From contig NZ_FNEM01000022.1 in NCBI RefSeq assembly GCF_900100175.1, positions 1 through 63,604 on the forward strand: a stretch of DNA of 63,604 nucleotides, in the 5' to 3' direction. This DNA comes from Ferrimonas sediminum (GTDB lineage: Bacteria; Pseudomonadota; Gammaproteobacteria; Enterobacterales; Shewanellaceae). The notes under the pieces were generated by a model that was not told the origin of the DNA, did not search any database, and saw nothing but the letters and a program-made list of their open reading frames with translations. Position 1 is the stretch's first letter, and every line of letters starts with the position of its first letter. The position numbers and the translations under genes were made by a program. Shown piece after piece: positions 38,501-49,474 of this stretch.

Positions 38501-38771
38501 GCCAGGCAATGCCTTTTATCAGCGGCGTCGCTTCGCCGCCATCAATAGGCATCTGGTAGATGTCGCCGAGCAGATCGAACACCAGGGTGCTGCCGTCCGG
38601 GCTGATGTCGACGTTCATCCAGGTGCCCTGGGTGACGTCGATATTGATGGATTTCAGAGGCCCTTGAGGCTGATTGACGCTCCAGCCGGGGGCGTCGGTG
38701 GCGAACAGAGGGTTGCTCAAAAGCAACCCTGCGGTCAGCAAGCTGACTCTTAAGGGGAATAAGGCTGACAT
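35598..38771 (-). CDS. Exported TolB-like beta-propeller / amidohydrolase fusion protein
   Basis: Starting at the ATG at 38771 (GGGAGTCC upstream), the protein has 1057 residues. It opens with a signal peptide (about residues 1-25, LLTAGLLLSNPLFA). Repeated WD40/TolB-like strands (PDGSTLVFD, SPDGKYIAF, SPDGRYLYF, SPDGKTVVF) form one or two propellers over about residues 30-640. The C-terminal part is a metal-dependent amidohydrolase with PGLFDAHAHG (metal-binding HxH near residue 709) and the closing NPARHFAMDHQIGSIETGKLADLIVIDGD region. A periplasmic or secreted hydrolase of cyclic amides or peptides is likely, but the substrate is unknown. A parS-like site lies inside it at 36825-36840. Confidence 0.88.
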   Translation of the reverse strand: MSALFPLRVSLLTAGLLLSNPLFATDAPGWSVNQPQGPLKSINIDVTQGTWMNVDISPDGSTLVFDLLGDIYQMPIDGGEATPLIKGIAWHMQPRFSPDGKYIAFTSDQDGGDNIWIMNADGSEPRPVSSENFRLLNSPTWSPDSQYLVGRKHYTAQRSLGAGEVWMYHIQGGDGIQLTERPNDQKDLGEPAFSPDGRYLYFSQDATPGKTFHYSKDSVQGIYKIKRYDRHSGDIDVLLSGTGGAIRPTPSPDGKTLAYISRDGFQTSLYLYDLQSGQKRKIYDRLDRDMQETWAIHGVYPTLAWTPDNNQLLFWAGGQIHKLNVQSGESQLVPFHVATNKQVQPAVRFSQQLDPDQFDVKMLRQVQVSPDGKTVVFEALGKLWQRPVSGGKPQRVTTSQQGFELFPQFSRDGKQLVFASWHDDQQGAIKVMNLKRGKVTTLTTQPGKYVEPTFSPDGRTVVYRKINGGYITPTTWNTDPGIYRVDAKGGTPLMISDWGSMPHFGNRNDRLFLTTRSDDKPALASVNLDGFDKRVHFTSDHATEFHVAPDGRKLAFAERFKVFLTPFASHGETQHIGPNGGGLPVKQLSQRAGENLSWNPAATGLYWSLGPELYQANIEQLFDPGQPEVKPASVTDIGFKANTYVPRETIAFVGGQVITMQGDRIIQDGVVIVEGNRITAVGSNDQISIPAGTRTINIKGKTLMPGLFDAHAHGSQGNNEIIPEQNRINYASLALGVTSIHDPSNDTTEVFAASELQKSGDIVGPRIFSTGTILYGANGPGYTAHVDSLEDAKFHLERLKKVGAFSVKSYNQPRRNQRQQIIAAARELEMMVVPEGGSLLQHNLTMIADGHTGIEHAIPVANIYDDIKQFWRQTDVGYTPTLVVAYGGIWGENYWYDKTEVWKHPRLSKYVPQEILRPRAMRRTTAPDEHYNHFNVARVANELRQLGIPSNIGAHGQRESLGAHWEMWMFAQGGMSNLEALKTATINPARHFAMDHQIGSIETGKLADLIVIDGDPLRNIRDSDRVHYTMVGGRLYDADTMNELNGKRRQRAPFYFE
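36825..36840. other. parS-like site inside the amidohydrolase gene
   Basis: GGTTTCACGTGGAACA differs from TGTTTCACGTGGAACA at the first base only. It is the outermost of the candidate sites on the right side of oriC, about 17.5 kb away. Confidence 0.7.
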
Positions 38772-38944
38772 AGGACTCCCTGTCGTTGTTCTGGTTTTGT
38801 GGAATTGCGACGAGTCTACTGAAAGGGCGGAATATTGAATACAGAACACTCAGGAGTGAATCAGCGGCTTATGCTGTTCATGCTTGGAATGGGGGTAGGC
38901 TGTCCGGCGGATTGGGGTTGGGGTTGCATTTACGGGCACAGAGA

Positions 38945-38972
38945 CAAAAAAAGCCGCGATAAACGGCTTTTT
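38945..38972. terminator. Terminator of tusA
   Basis: AAAAAAGCCG and CGGCTTTTTT flank a seven-base loop. It lies 26 bp past the tusA stop on the minus strand. Confidence 0.8.
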
Positions 38973-38997
38973 TGCAACGACATGTGTGTGTTGCCGT

Positions 38998-39243
38998 TCA
39001 GTTGCCTTTTTGAATCAGGTACTGGTAGGGCGCATTGTCCACCTGGCTGGCCAGCAGGGTGTGATCCATAAAGCGACAAAAGCTGGGAATGTCGCGGGTA
39101 GTGGAGGGATCATCAGCGGTAATCAGCAGGGTGTCGCCCTGTTCCATTTTTCGCACCGTTTTACGCACCATCATCACCGGCTCTGGGCAACGCAGGCCGA
39201 TGGCGTCGAGGGTGTGGGTGGCATCGGTAAAGCTGTGTGACAT
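38998..39243 (-). CDS. tusA: Sulfur carrier protein TusA
   Basis: TusA receives persulfide sulfur from IscS and passes it to the Tus relay for 2-thiouridine in tRNA. Starting at the ATG at 39243, the protein is 81 residues. It contains the conserved active Cys in [19 protein letters not shown], and the second half ([14 protein letters not shown]) matches the family. The longer in-frame upstream extension has no similarity and was rejected. The gene stands alone, with a terminator downstream. Confidence 0.95.
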   Translation of the reverse strand: MSHSFTDATHTLDAIGLRCPEPVMMVRKTVRKMEQGDTLLITADDPSTTRDIPSFCRFMDHTLLASQVDNAPYQYLIQKGN

Positions 39244-39345
39244 CAGGGGAGCCCATTCTCTAAAACTGGGCGGATATGATACGCCGCTGGGTCGGTGACG
39301 CAAGCCATGACGATGGTTTGAACACTATTTAACCTACCCGATCAC

Positions 39346-39374
39346 AAAAAAAGGGAAGCCGAGGCTTCCCTTTT
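39346..39374 (-). terminator. Terminator of fadBA
   Basis: AAGGGAAGCC and GGCTTCCCTT pair around two bases. On the minus strand a T-run follows. It lies about 22 bp past the fadA stop. Confidence 0.88.
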
Positions 39375-39395
39375 GCGTGGCGGCTGCAGCGCCGC

Positions 39396-42724
<3,329 letters not shown>

Positions 42725-42819
42725 GCTTGGTTTCCTTTTTACCGCGGGGGGTCACGTCCAATTAGTGACCGATTACTCAAAGTGTGTCCTGCGTCACAAT
42801 AAATTGCAACACCTATTTA

Positions 42820-42831
42820 AAACACCTGTTT
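42820..42831. promoter_or_regulatory. PsrA-like operator upstream of fadB
   Basis: AAACACCTGTTT fits the inner half-sites of the PsrA motif (GAAAC-N4-GTTTC) and is embedded in AT-rich flanks that extend the symmetry. It lies 96 bp upstream of fadB in the fadB-pepQ divergent region. PsrA is a fatty-acid-responsive TetR-type repressor known in Pseudomonas and Shewanella. Assignment rests on the motif alone. Confidence 0.45.
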
Positions 42832-42921
42832 AACATCGGCTGAATGAGCTAGGGATTGTCGGCGGAGTGACTGTGTTACACTGGCGGCCAATTCGACACC
42901 CGTTATTAAGAAGAGATGGTC

Positions 42922-44241
42922 ATGGAACGTTTAGCGCCTCTTTATCAGGCTCACATTGCAGAATTGTCGCAACGCAGTGACACCATATTGGCCCAACAGG
43001 GGTTGGATGGCATGGTGATTCACTCCGGGCAACCGCAGCGGATCTTCCTCGATGATATGGACTACCCGTTCAAACCCAATCCTCACTTTAAACATTGGCT
43101 TCCGGTCATCGACAATCCGCACTGTGTCCTGCTGATTCGTCCCGGCCATAAACCGGCACTGCTGTTTTATCGCCCGGTGGATTTCTGGCACAAGGTGCCG
43201 CCACTTCCGACCGATTTCTGGACCGAGTTTGTCGACCTTCAGGTCATAGAGAAACCCGAGCAGGCACGGGCGTTGCTGCCGGCCTCGCTGGCCAATTTTG
43301 CCTACATTGGTGAGCACCCTGAGCAGGCGTCCGAGTGGGGGTTGACTCGGATCAACCCCAAGCCGGTGATGGACTTCCTGCACTATCACCGCGCCTATAA
43401 GACCGACTATGAGCTGGCGTGCATGCGTATTGCCAGTGAAGTGGCGGTCTGTGGTCATGAGGCGGCCCGGGATGCGTTCTTCGGTCAGAAGAGTGAGTTT
43501 GATATTCAACTGGCCTATCTCTGCGCCACTCAGCACGGCGAGAATGACGTGCCTTACGGCAACATCGTGGCCCTTAATGAAAACAGCGCCATTTTGCACT
43601 ACACCAAGTTGCAGAAAACCGCGCCCGAACAACTGCGCAGCTTCCTGCTGGATGCCGGTGCCAGTTTTCATGGTTATGCCTCAGACATCACTCGGACTTA
43701 TGCGTTTGACCCGCAGTCAAAGTTTGCCGAGTTGGTGGCGACCATGGATAGCCACCAGCAGGCTCTGATCGACACCATTACACCTGGAATGCGTTATACC
43801 GATCTGCATCTGGCGATGCACCAGCGGGTGGCCCAGATGCTGCGTCAATTTGATCTGGCGGCGGGATCCGATGAGGCATTGATTGCCAACGGGGTAACGG
43901 CGGCCTTCTTCCCCCATGGACTGGGCCATCAGATCGGTTTGCAGGTTCATGATGTCGGTGGCTTTATGCAGGATCCGCAAGGGACACACCTGGCCGCACC
44001 TGATGAGCATCCGGCATTGCGCTGCACCCGCCTGATTGAGCCAGGCATGGTAGTGACCATTGAGCCTGGCCTGTACATCATCGACTCCCTGCTTAACAAC
44101 CTTAAAGGGGAAGCGAGCTCAATGCTGAACCAGGCGGGCATCGATGCCCTGCGCCCTTACGGCGGTGTTCGCATTGAGGATGACATTGTGATTCATTCGG
44201 ACAGAGTCGAGAACCTGACCCGGGATCTAGGCCTGGCCTGA
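42922..44241 (+). CDS. pepQ: Xaa-Pro dipeptidase PepQ
   Basis: PepQ hydrolyses dipeptides with C-terminal proline and, in this family, can also act on organophosphorus triesters. From the second of two close ATGs (42922, with AAGAAGAG at better spacing than for 42916) the protein is 439 residues. The metal ligands are seen in LLDAGASFHGYASDITRTY, FFPHGLGHQIGLQVHDVGG, TIEPGLYIID and GGVRIEDD. The stop shares one base with the yigZ ATG (TGATG), indicating coupled translation. pepQ diverges from fadBA, as in E. coli. Confidence 0.97.
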   Translation: MERLAPLYQAHIAELSQRSDTILAQQGLDGMVIHSGQPQRIFLDDMDYPFKPNPHFKHWLPVIDNPHCVLLIRPGHKPALLFYRPVDFWHKVPPLPTDFWTEFVDLQVIEKPEQARALLPASLANFAYIGEHPEQASEWGLTRINPKPVMDFLHYHRAYKTDYELACMRIASEVAVCGHEAARDAFFGQKSEFDIQLAYLCATQHGENDVPYGNIVALNENSAILHYTKLQKTAPEQLRSFLLDAGASFHGYASDITRTYAFDPQSKFAELVATMDSHQQALIDTITPGMRYTDLHLAMHQRVAQMLRQFDLAAGSDEALIANGVTAAFFPHGLGHQIGLQVHDVGGFMQDPQGTHLAAPDEHPALRCTRLIEPGMVVTIEPGLYIIDSLLNNLKGEASSMLNQAGIDALRPYGGVRIEDDIVIHSDRVENLTRDLGLA

Positions 44242-44852
44242 TGTCTGGCAGTTTTCTCGTTCCCTGCGGTCACTATGAGGTAGAAGAGGTGATCAAGCGC
44301 AGTCGCTTTATCACCTGGATTGCCCCGGTGACCGAGGGCAAACAGGCGCGGGCGTTGCAGCAACTGGCTCGCCAGCAACACCCGGAAGCCAGCCATCACT
44401 GTCTGGCGTTTAATGCTGGTCCCCCCGGAGACACTCGGGACATCGGTGCCAGCGATGATGGCGAACCGGCGGGATCCGCCGGCAGGCCAATGCTCAATGT
44501 GGTGTTGGGGGCGGACGTCGGTCAGCTGGCTGCCGTGGTGATTCGCTATTACGGTGGCACCAAACTGGGGGTTGGCGGGTTAGTGCGCGCTTACTCTTCA
44601 GGGGTGAAGCTGGCACTGCAAACCCTGCCCACCGAGCCTTTTGTCCCCTTGATTGAGGGCCGCATTCAGGTCAGCTATGCCGATCAGCCAAACCTGGAAC
44701 ACTGGCTGTCGCAGTTTGATGGCAAAATAGTTTCCCAGTCCTTTGAACAACAAGTAAGTTATAGGCTGGCTTTGCCATTGGAACACAAACACAACTTCAC
44801 TCTGCAATTGGCTCAAAGCAGTCAGGGACGGTTGCAGGTAGAGTGGGATTAA
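44241..44852 (+). CDS. yigZ: IMPACT-family protein YigZ
   Basis: The 203-residue protein has the conserved N-terminal IMPACT/UPF0029 domain: HHCLAFNAGPPGDTR (about residues 53-67), DDGEPAGSAGRPML and VVIRYYGGTKLGVGGLVRAYS. A smaller C-terminal DUF1949-type domain follows. Bacterial members have no settled function, although eukaryotic IMPACT relates to translation control under amino-acid limitation. It overlaps pepQ by one base and is followed after 35 bp by trkH, the order seen in E. coli. Confidence 0.95.
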   Translation: MSGSFLVPCGHYEVEEVIKRSRFITWIAPVTEGKQARALQQLARQQHPEASHHCLAFNAGPPGDTRDIGASDDGEPAGSAGRPMLNVVLGADVGQLAAVVIRYYGGTKLGVGGLVRAYSSGVKLALQTLPTEPFVPLIEGRIQVSYADQPNLEHWLSQFDGKIVSQSFEQQVSYRLALPLEHKHNFTLQLAQSSQGRLQVEWD

Positions 44853-44887
44853 ATGCAGTACGCCAACAATAGAAATCAAAAACTCTG

Positions 44888-46345
44888 ATGCAATATCGTT
44901 CGATTGTTCGCATTATCGGCCTGCTGGTGATGCTGTTTAGCCTGACCATGGTGCCTCCGGCATTGATTGCCGTGATCTATAAGGATGGCGAAGGGTCTAC
45001 CTTTATGCAGGCGCTGGTGATCAGCCTGATCATCGGCTTGCTGGCCTGGTACCCTAACCGCAACACCAAAGAGGAGTTGAAAGCCCGGGAAGGGTTTCTG
45101 ATTGTGGTGTTGTTCTGGACGGTGCTGGGATCCATCGGTGCCATTCCGTTTCTGCTCTCATCCGAACCGGCGCTGTCCACCAGCGATGCCTTCTTTGAGT
45201 CGTTTTCGGCCCTGACCACCACAGGGGCGACGGTGATCACCGGGCTGGATCACCTGCCTAAAGCGGTGTTGTTCTATCGGCACCTGCTGCAATGGCTGGG
45301 TGGGATGGGGATCATTGTCTTGGCGGTGGCCGTCCTGCCGATGCTCGGCATTGGTGGAATGCAGTTGTACCGCTGTGAGACCCCCGGGCCGGTCAAAGAC
45401 AACAAGATGACTCCCCGCATCGCGGAAACGGCCAAGGCGTTGTGGTACATCTACCTGGCGCTGACCATTGCTTGTGCCAGTGCCTATTGGCTGGCGGGCA
45501 TGAGTACCTTTGATGCCATCGGCCATGCCTTTTCCACCGTATCTATCGGTGGTTTTTCCAGTTACGACGAATCCATGGGGGCGTTTAACAGCCAGATGAT
45601 CAACACCATCTGCGTGGTGTTCCTGTTGATTGCCGGTGTCAATTTCAGCCTTCATTTCGGTGCCTTCAGCCGTCGGGGGCTGAACCTGCGTAACTATTGG
45701 CGCGATGCCGAAGTGCGGGTGTTTCTCCTGTTTCAGCTGGCGCTAACCCTGTTGTGTTTCCTGGTGCTGCTGGACAGCGGCATCTACGATTCGCCGGAGT
45801 CGACACTGGACTATGCCCTGTTCCAGGCGGTGTCCATCTCCACTACCGCCGGCTTCGGTACCCACAGTTTTTCTGAGTGGCCGTTGTTCCTGCCCGTGCT
45901 GTTGATTCTGTCCAGCTTCGTGGGCGGCTGTGCCGGATCCACCGGTGGTGGTATGAAGGTCGTGCGTTTCGTGTTGCTGCTGTTGCAGGGGGGCCGGGAG
46001 CTGAAGCGGTTGGTGCACCCACGCGCGATGTTCTCCATTCGACTCAATAACAAAGCGGTGCCTGATCGAGTGATCGATGCGGTGTGGGGTTTCTTTGCCG
46101 CGTACGCTCTGGTGTTTGCCCTGTGCCTGGTGGCGTTGCTGGCCACCGGCATGGATGACATCTCGGCCTTCAGTGCCACGGCCGCCTGCCTGAATAACCT
46201 GGGACCCGGCCTGGGCCAGGTCGCCTCCCACTATGGTGACATCGGTGACGTCTCCAAGTGGATTCTGGTGCTGGCGATGTTGTTTGGCCGTCTCGAGATT
46301 TTTACCCTGTTGGTGCTGTTTACACCGGCGTTCTGGAAGAGCTGA
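44888..46345 (+). CDS. trkH: Trk potassium uptake protein TrkH (first copy)
   Basis: TrkH is the potassium-conducting membrane subunit of the Trk system, gated by cytoplasmic TrkA. The 485-residue protein has four M1-P-M2 repeats. Its pore loops contain TTTGATVITG, FSTVSIGGFSS, STTAGFGTHS and NNLGPGLGQV, each with the selectivity glycine. It lies in the pepQ-yigZ-trkH-hemG order of enterobacteria and has no trkA next to it. A second TrkH is encoded 1.7 kb downstream, next to trkA. Confidence 0.96.
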   Translation: MQYRSIVRIIGLLVMLFSLTMVPPALIAVIYKDGEGSTFMQALVISLIIGLLAWYPNRNTKEELKAREGFLIVVLFWTVLGSIGAIPFLLSSEPALSTSDAFFESFSALTTTGATVITGLDHLPKAVLFYRHLLQWLGGMGIIVLAVAVLPMLGIGGMQLYRCETPGPVKDNKMTPRIAETAKALWYIYLALTIACASAYWLAGMSTFDAIGHAFSTVSIGGFSSYDESMGAFNSQMINTICVVFLLIAGVNFSLHFGAFSRRGLNLRNYWRDAEVRVFLLFQLALTLLCFLVLLDSGIYDSPESTLDYALFQAVSISTTAGFGTHSFSEWPLFLPVLLILSSFVGGCAGSTGGGMKVVRFVLLLLQGGRELKRLVHPRAMFSIRLNNKAVPDRVIDAVWGFFAAYALVFALCLVALLATGMDDISAFSATAACLNNLGPGLGQVASHYGDIGDVSKWILVLAMLFGRLEIFTLLVLFTPAFWKS

Positions 46346-46355
46346 GGACAAGACT

Positions 46356-46880
46356 GTGAGACGGATTGTGGTGCTGTACTCCACTGTAGATGGCCAAACC
46401 CGAAAAATCGCGCAGCGATTGCAAGCGAGGCTGCAGGCAACGGAAAACCAGGTGCAGGTGGCCGATATCGAGACCCCGAACCTGGATCTTAACAGTTTCG
46501 ATACCGTGGTCATTGGTGCCAGTATTCGTTACGGCAAGTACCGGCCGGCGGTAATCCAGTTTGTGGAACAGCATCTGGGCTTGCTGAGCCGCAAGCGCAG
46601 CGCTTTCTTTTCGGTGAACCTGGTGGCCAGAAAGCCGCTTAAAAACACCGCCGAGACCAATATGTACGTGGCCAAGTTCCTGAAGCAGGTTAGCTGGAAA
46701 CCTCAGTTGTTGGATGTGTTTGCCGGCGCCATTAACTACCCGTCGTTGAGCTTTTGGGACCGCAATATTATTCGTTTTATTATGTGGATGACCAAGGGGC
46801 CGACGGCTGCGGATACGGTAATGGAATACACCGACTGGGGGCGTGTCGAAGCCTTCGCCGATCGACTGAGCAGCGAATAG
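46356..46880 (+). CDS. hemG: Menaquinone-dependent protoporphyrinogen IX dehydrogenase HemG
   Basis: HemG oxidises protoporphyrinogen IX to protoporphyrin IX with FMN and quinone. From the GTG at 46356 (GAGGA upstream, 10 bp after trkH) the protein is 174 residues. It has the flavodoxin phosphate loop STVDGQTRKIA, IGASIRYGKY (about residues 52-61) and the HemG-specific insert SVNLVARKPLKNT followed by MYVAKFLKQ. It matches E. coli HemG in sequence features and gene neighbourhood, so it is the orthologue. A longer upstream frame inside trkH was rejected. Confidence 0.95.
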   Translation: MRRIVVLYSTVDGQTRKIAQRLQARLQATENQVQVADIETPNLDLNSFDTVVIGASIRYGKYRPAVIQFVEQHLGLLSRKRSAFFSVNLVARKPLKNTAETNMYVAKFLKQVSWKPQLLDVFAGAINYPSLSFWDRNIIRFIMWMTKGPTAADTVMEYTDWGRVEAFADRLSSE

Positions 46881-46915
46881 GGGTGTCTAAGGGCTTCCTG
46901 CCTGTATAGAAGGGA

Positions 46916-47230
46916 TTACTGGCCTTTGCCGCAGTACAGATCGTAAAGCAGATTAATGACGGCTTCGACTTCCGGACTGTCCAGTTGATACCAAACTTGT
47001 TGCGCCTCTTTGCGGGTCGAGACCAGACCTTCGTTGCGCAGTACTGCAAGGTGCTGGGACAGCGCCGACTGGCTTAATGGAACCTGTTCGTTAAGCTCAC
47101 CGACGGTTAGCTCCTGCTTGCCAATCAGGCACAACAGCATCAACCGATGGGGGTTGGCGATGGTCTTTAGCAATTTCGACGCTTGCTGAGCATTTCCTGT
47201 CATGGTTTCCAGGTCGATTGTGAGTGCCAT
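46916..47230 (-). CDS. ArsR-family repressor of HlyU/SqrR/BigR type
   Basis: The 104-residue winged-helix protein has the recognition region LSQSALSQHLAVLRNEGLVSTRKEAQQVWYQL, described here as residues 52-83. It lacks the ELCVCDL metal-binding motif of ArsR; the same position reads ELTVGEL. It has exactly two cysteines, Cys34 (LMLLCLIG) and Cys100 (YDLYCG), 66 residues apart. This is the spacing of the dithiol pair that senses sulfane sulfur or persulfide in SqrR, BigR and HlyU. It is therefore predicted to be a thiol-switch repressor. It diverges from a second hemG-like gene across 182 bp and converges with hemG. Confidence 0.9.
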   Translation of the reverse strand: MALTIDLETMTGNAQQASKLLKTIANPHRLMLLCLIGKQELTVGELNEQVPLSQSALSQHLAVLRNEGLVSTRKEAQQVWYQLDSPEVEAVINLLYDLYCGKGQ

Positions 47231-47412
47231 AGTGTTCCTCAGAATTTAGCAATAACTAATATTAAGCCCATTACGTCGTTTTGTTAAGCGGTGCGAGATC
47301 CCGATTCTGAAGTAATCTGACTATTTTGCTAGTAAAAATGTGATCTTTTGCCATACCTAACGGCATGAATTGCCCCATATTATGAGGTGATACTGAATTT
47401 TCTGGAGGTTTT
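47231..47412. promoter_or_regulatory. Divergent regulatory region between the HlyU-like gene and the second hemG-like gene
   Basis: This AT-rich 182 bp must hold both promoters. Weak inverted repeats TTAG-CAATAA-CTAA (47246-47259) and TTTTGCTAGTAAAA (around 47323-47336) could be operator candidates. TCTGGAGG is the ribosome site for the GTG at 47413. No confident operator is called. Confidence 0.4.
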
Positions 47413-47952
47413 GTGAAACGCTTACTTGTTCTGTATATGAGTCGAGGGGGCCATACCGCCCGAGTGGCACGGGTGATCATGGAATCCGTGCGGGCCGAAG
47501 GCCACGAGTGCGACATGATGGACATCAACGAAGCGGTTCATGAATCGGTGGATTGGGACAGATACGACCTGGTTGCCCTGGGGGCGCCGGTATTGTACGG
47601 AACCTATGACAAAGGCTTCTTCAAGTTTATCGATGATCATGCGACTCAGATTGAGGCTAAGCCCAACAGCTTCTTCAACCTGTCGGTGGTGGCGCGCACA
47701 CCGGAGAAGGCCACGGTGGAAGGCAACCGCTACATGCAGAAGTTCCTGGAACTGTCTCCCTGGAAGCCCAAAGACATGAAGGTGATTGCCGGCAAGGTGA
47801 ATTACCCCGCCTGGGGCTGGCTAGACACCCTGGCGATTCAGATGATCATGAAGATGACCAACGGCCCCACGGATAAGAATTCGGTTATCGATTACACCGA
47901 CTGGGAGGACGTGAAGGCTTACGGCCGTCACTTAATCACCCTGGCGAAGTGA
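47413..47952 (+). CDS. Second HemG-type flavodoxin (protoporphyrinogen oxidase-like)
   Basis: The 179-residue protein starts at GTG 47413 behind a strong GGAGG. It has the flavodoxin phosphate loop SRGGHTARVARV (about residues 9-20), PVLYGTYDKGFFKF (about 60-73) and the HemG-type insert LSVVARTPEKATVEG followed by RYMQKFLEL. The end (YTDWEDVKAYG) matches HemG. It is clearly a paralogue of the gene 0.5 kb upstream but lacks the GQTR and SIRYG forms of HemG proper, so its substrate could differ. The divergent HlyU-like regulator suggests inducible expression under sulfur or redox stress. Confidence 0.88.
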   Translation: MKRLLVLYMSRGGHTARVARVIMESVRAEGHECDMMDINEAVHESVDWDRYDLVALGAPVLYGTYDKGFFKFIDDHATQIEAKPNSFFNLSVVARTPEKATVEGNRYMQKFLELSPWKPKDMKVIAGKVNYPAWGWLDTLAIQMIMKMTNGPTDKNSVIDYTDWEDVKAYGRHLITLAK

Positions 47953-48017
47953 GCCCCTTGGGGCGATTGACCTTTGGCAGAGATTAGCGCAAAAAAATCC
48001 CCAATGGCCAACACTCC

Positions 48018-49460
48018 CTAGTAGCGCCAGAAGGTCGGCAGGAGCAGTACCGCCACGGTAATGATCTCCAGCCGGCCCAGTAACATGCCCAGGCTGAGTG
48101 CCCACTTGGCCGCGTCCGGCAGGCTGGCAAAGTTTCCTGCCGGCCCGATCACCTCTCCCAGTCCCGGCCCCACATTGGTTACTGCAGTGACCGCGCCGGT
48201 GAGGCTGGAGACGGGATCCACCCCGACCAACACCAAAAACAGCGCCAGCAGCACGATGGTGGCGATAAACAGCATGCTGAAACTCACTAGAGAGCGCACG
48301 ATGTCCTCACTGATGGTGCGCCGGTTGTAGCGCTGTGGAAACTGGGCCGACGGGTGAATCTGTTGTCTGAGGGCCTTGTGTAGCACGGCGCCGGCCAACT
48401 GAAAGCGGAATATCTTGATGGCGCCGGAGGTGGAGCCGGAGCAGGCGCCGACAAACATCAGGAAGAAGAATATGATGCTGGCGGCCGGGCCCCAGGCGCT
48501 GTAGTCGGTGGAGGCAAAGCCGGTGGTGGTCACCACCGAGATCAGGTTGAAGGTGGCCAGGGTCAGTGCCGGAAAGAACTCCATCTGCTGCTCCCGGCTC
48601 AGCCACCACCCCAGCGTCAGTGACGCAGCGATGACAAAGGCCAGGTAGCCTTTCACCTGCTGGTCATTCCATACCCGCACCGAGCGCATGTGCATCATCT
48701 GGACGAAGATCAGCATCGGCAGTCCGCCGAGAAACATAAACAAGCTGCCATTCCAGTGGGCCAGGCTACTGAAATGGGTCATGGAGCTGTCGGTGGTGGA
48801 GTAGCCACCGGTAGACAGGGTGGTCATGGCGTGGTTGATGGCTTCGAACGGCGTCATACCTGCCGCCAGATAGCCGAGGCAGCACAGGACCGTCAGTAGC
48901 AGGTACACCTTAACCAGACTGCGACCAATAAGCTGGGTACGCGGCATCCATTTATCAGACCAGTCCGATGACTCGGTGCGGAACAGGCGCATGCCACCGA
49001 CGTTGAGCATGGGGAAGATGGCCACCCCCATAACGATGAAGCCGATGCCGCCGAGCCACTGCAGCAGCGAACGCCAGATCAGTATCGACCAGGCGGTGTC
49101 GTCCAGTCCCGACAGTACCGTTGATCCTGTGGTGGTGATGCCGGACATGGTTTCAAAGAAGGCATCGGTATAGCTGATGTGGTGATAGAAGGTAAACGGC
49201 AGTGCCGCAAACAGCGATACCACCACCCAGGTGAGGGTGGTAAACAGATACAGGTCCCGGGTGCTGAGGGTTAATCGACTGCGAAACCCGGTGCTCGCCG
49301 CCATCATGGCGGCGATAAAGGTGATCATCGACGATTTGAAAAATTCTCCGGCCAGTCCTTCGGCGTGGTACAGGGAGACCCCCGCGGGGATCAGCATCAA
49401 TCCGGCGACGACCGCCAGAAACAGCCCCAACAGGAAAGAGAGTGGCCTGATATTAATCAT
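48018..49460 (-). CDS. trkH: Trk potassium uptake protein TrkH (second copy)
   Basis: This 480-residue membrane protein has the TrkH/KtrB architecture with pore loops TTTGSTVLSG, MTTLSTGGYST, VTTTGFAST and TNVGPGLGEV. It lies 14 bp downstream of trkA on the same strand, so it is the channel subunit co-expressed with the gating protein, as in Vibrio. Sequence differs visibly from the other TrkH in the window, so the pair is not a recent duplication. The first gene of this transcript may be as far up as def. Confidence 0.96.
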   Translation of the reverse strand: MINIRPLSFLLGLFLAVVAGLMLIPAGVSLYHAEGLAGEFFKSSMITFIAAMMAASTGFRSRLTLSTRDLYLFTTLTWVVVSLFAALPFTFYHHISYTDAFFETMSGITTTGSTVLSGLDDTAWSILIWRSLLQWLGGIGFIVMGVAIFPMLNVGGMRLFRTESSDWSDKWMPRTQLIGRSLVKVYLLLTVLCCLGYLAAGMTPFEAINHAMTTLSTGGYSTTDSSMTHFSSLAHWNGSLFMFLGGLPMLIFVQMMHMRSVRVWNDQQVKGYLAFVIAASLTLGWWLSREQQMEFFPALTLATFNLISVVTTTGFASTDYSAWGPAASIIFFFLMFVGACSGSTSGAIKIFRFQLAGAVLHKALRQQIHPSAQFPQRYNRRTISEDIVRSLVSFSMLFIATIVLLALFLVLVGVDPVSSLTGAVTAVTNVGPGLGEVIGPAGNFASLPDAAKWALSLGMLLGRLEIITVAVLLLPTFWRY

Positions 49461-49474
49461 GATGGTAACTGGGG

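Noticed and set aside
46916-47230. Metal-resistance ArsR with an arsenic or cadmium operon
   Set aside because: The metal-binding Cys motif is missing and no resistance gene is near; the cysteine spacing fits HlyU/SqrR better.
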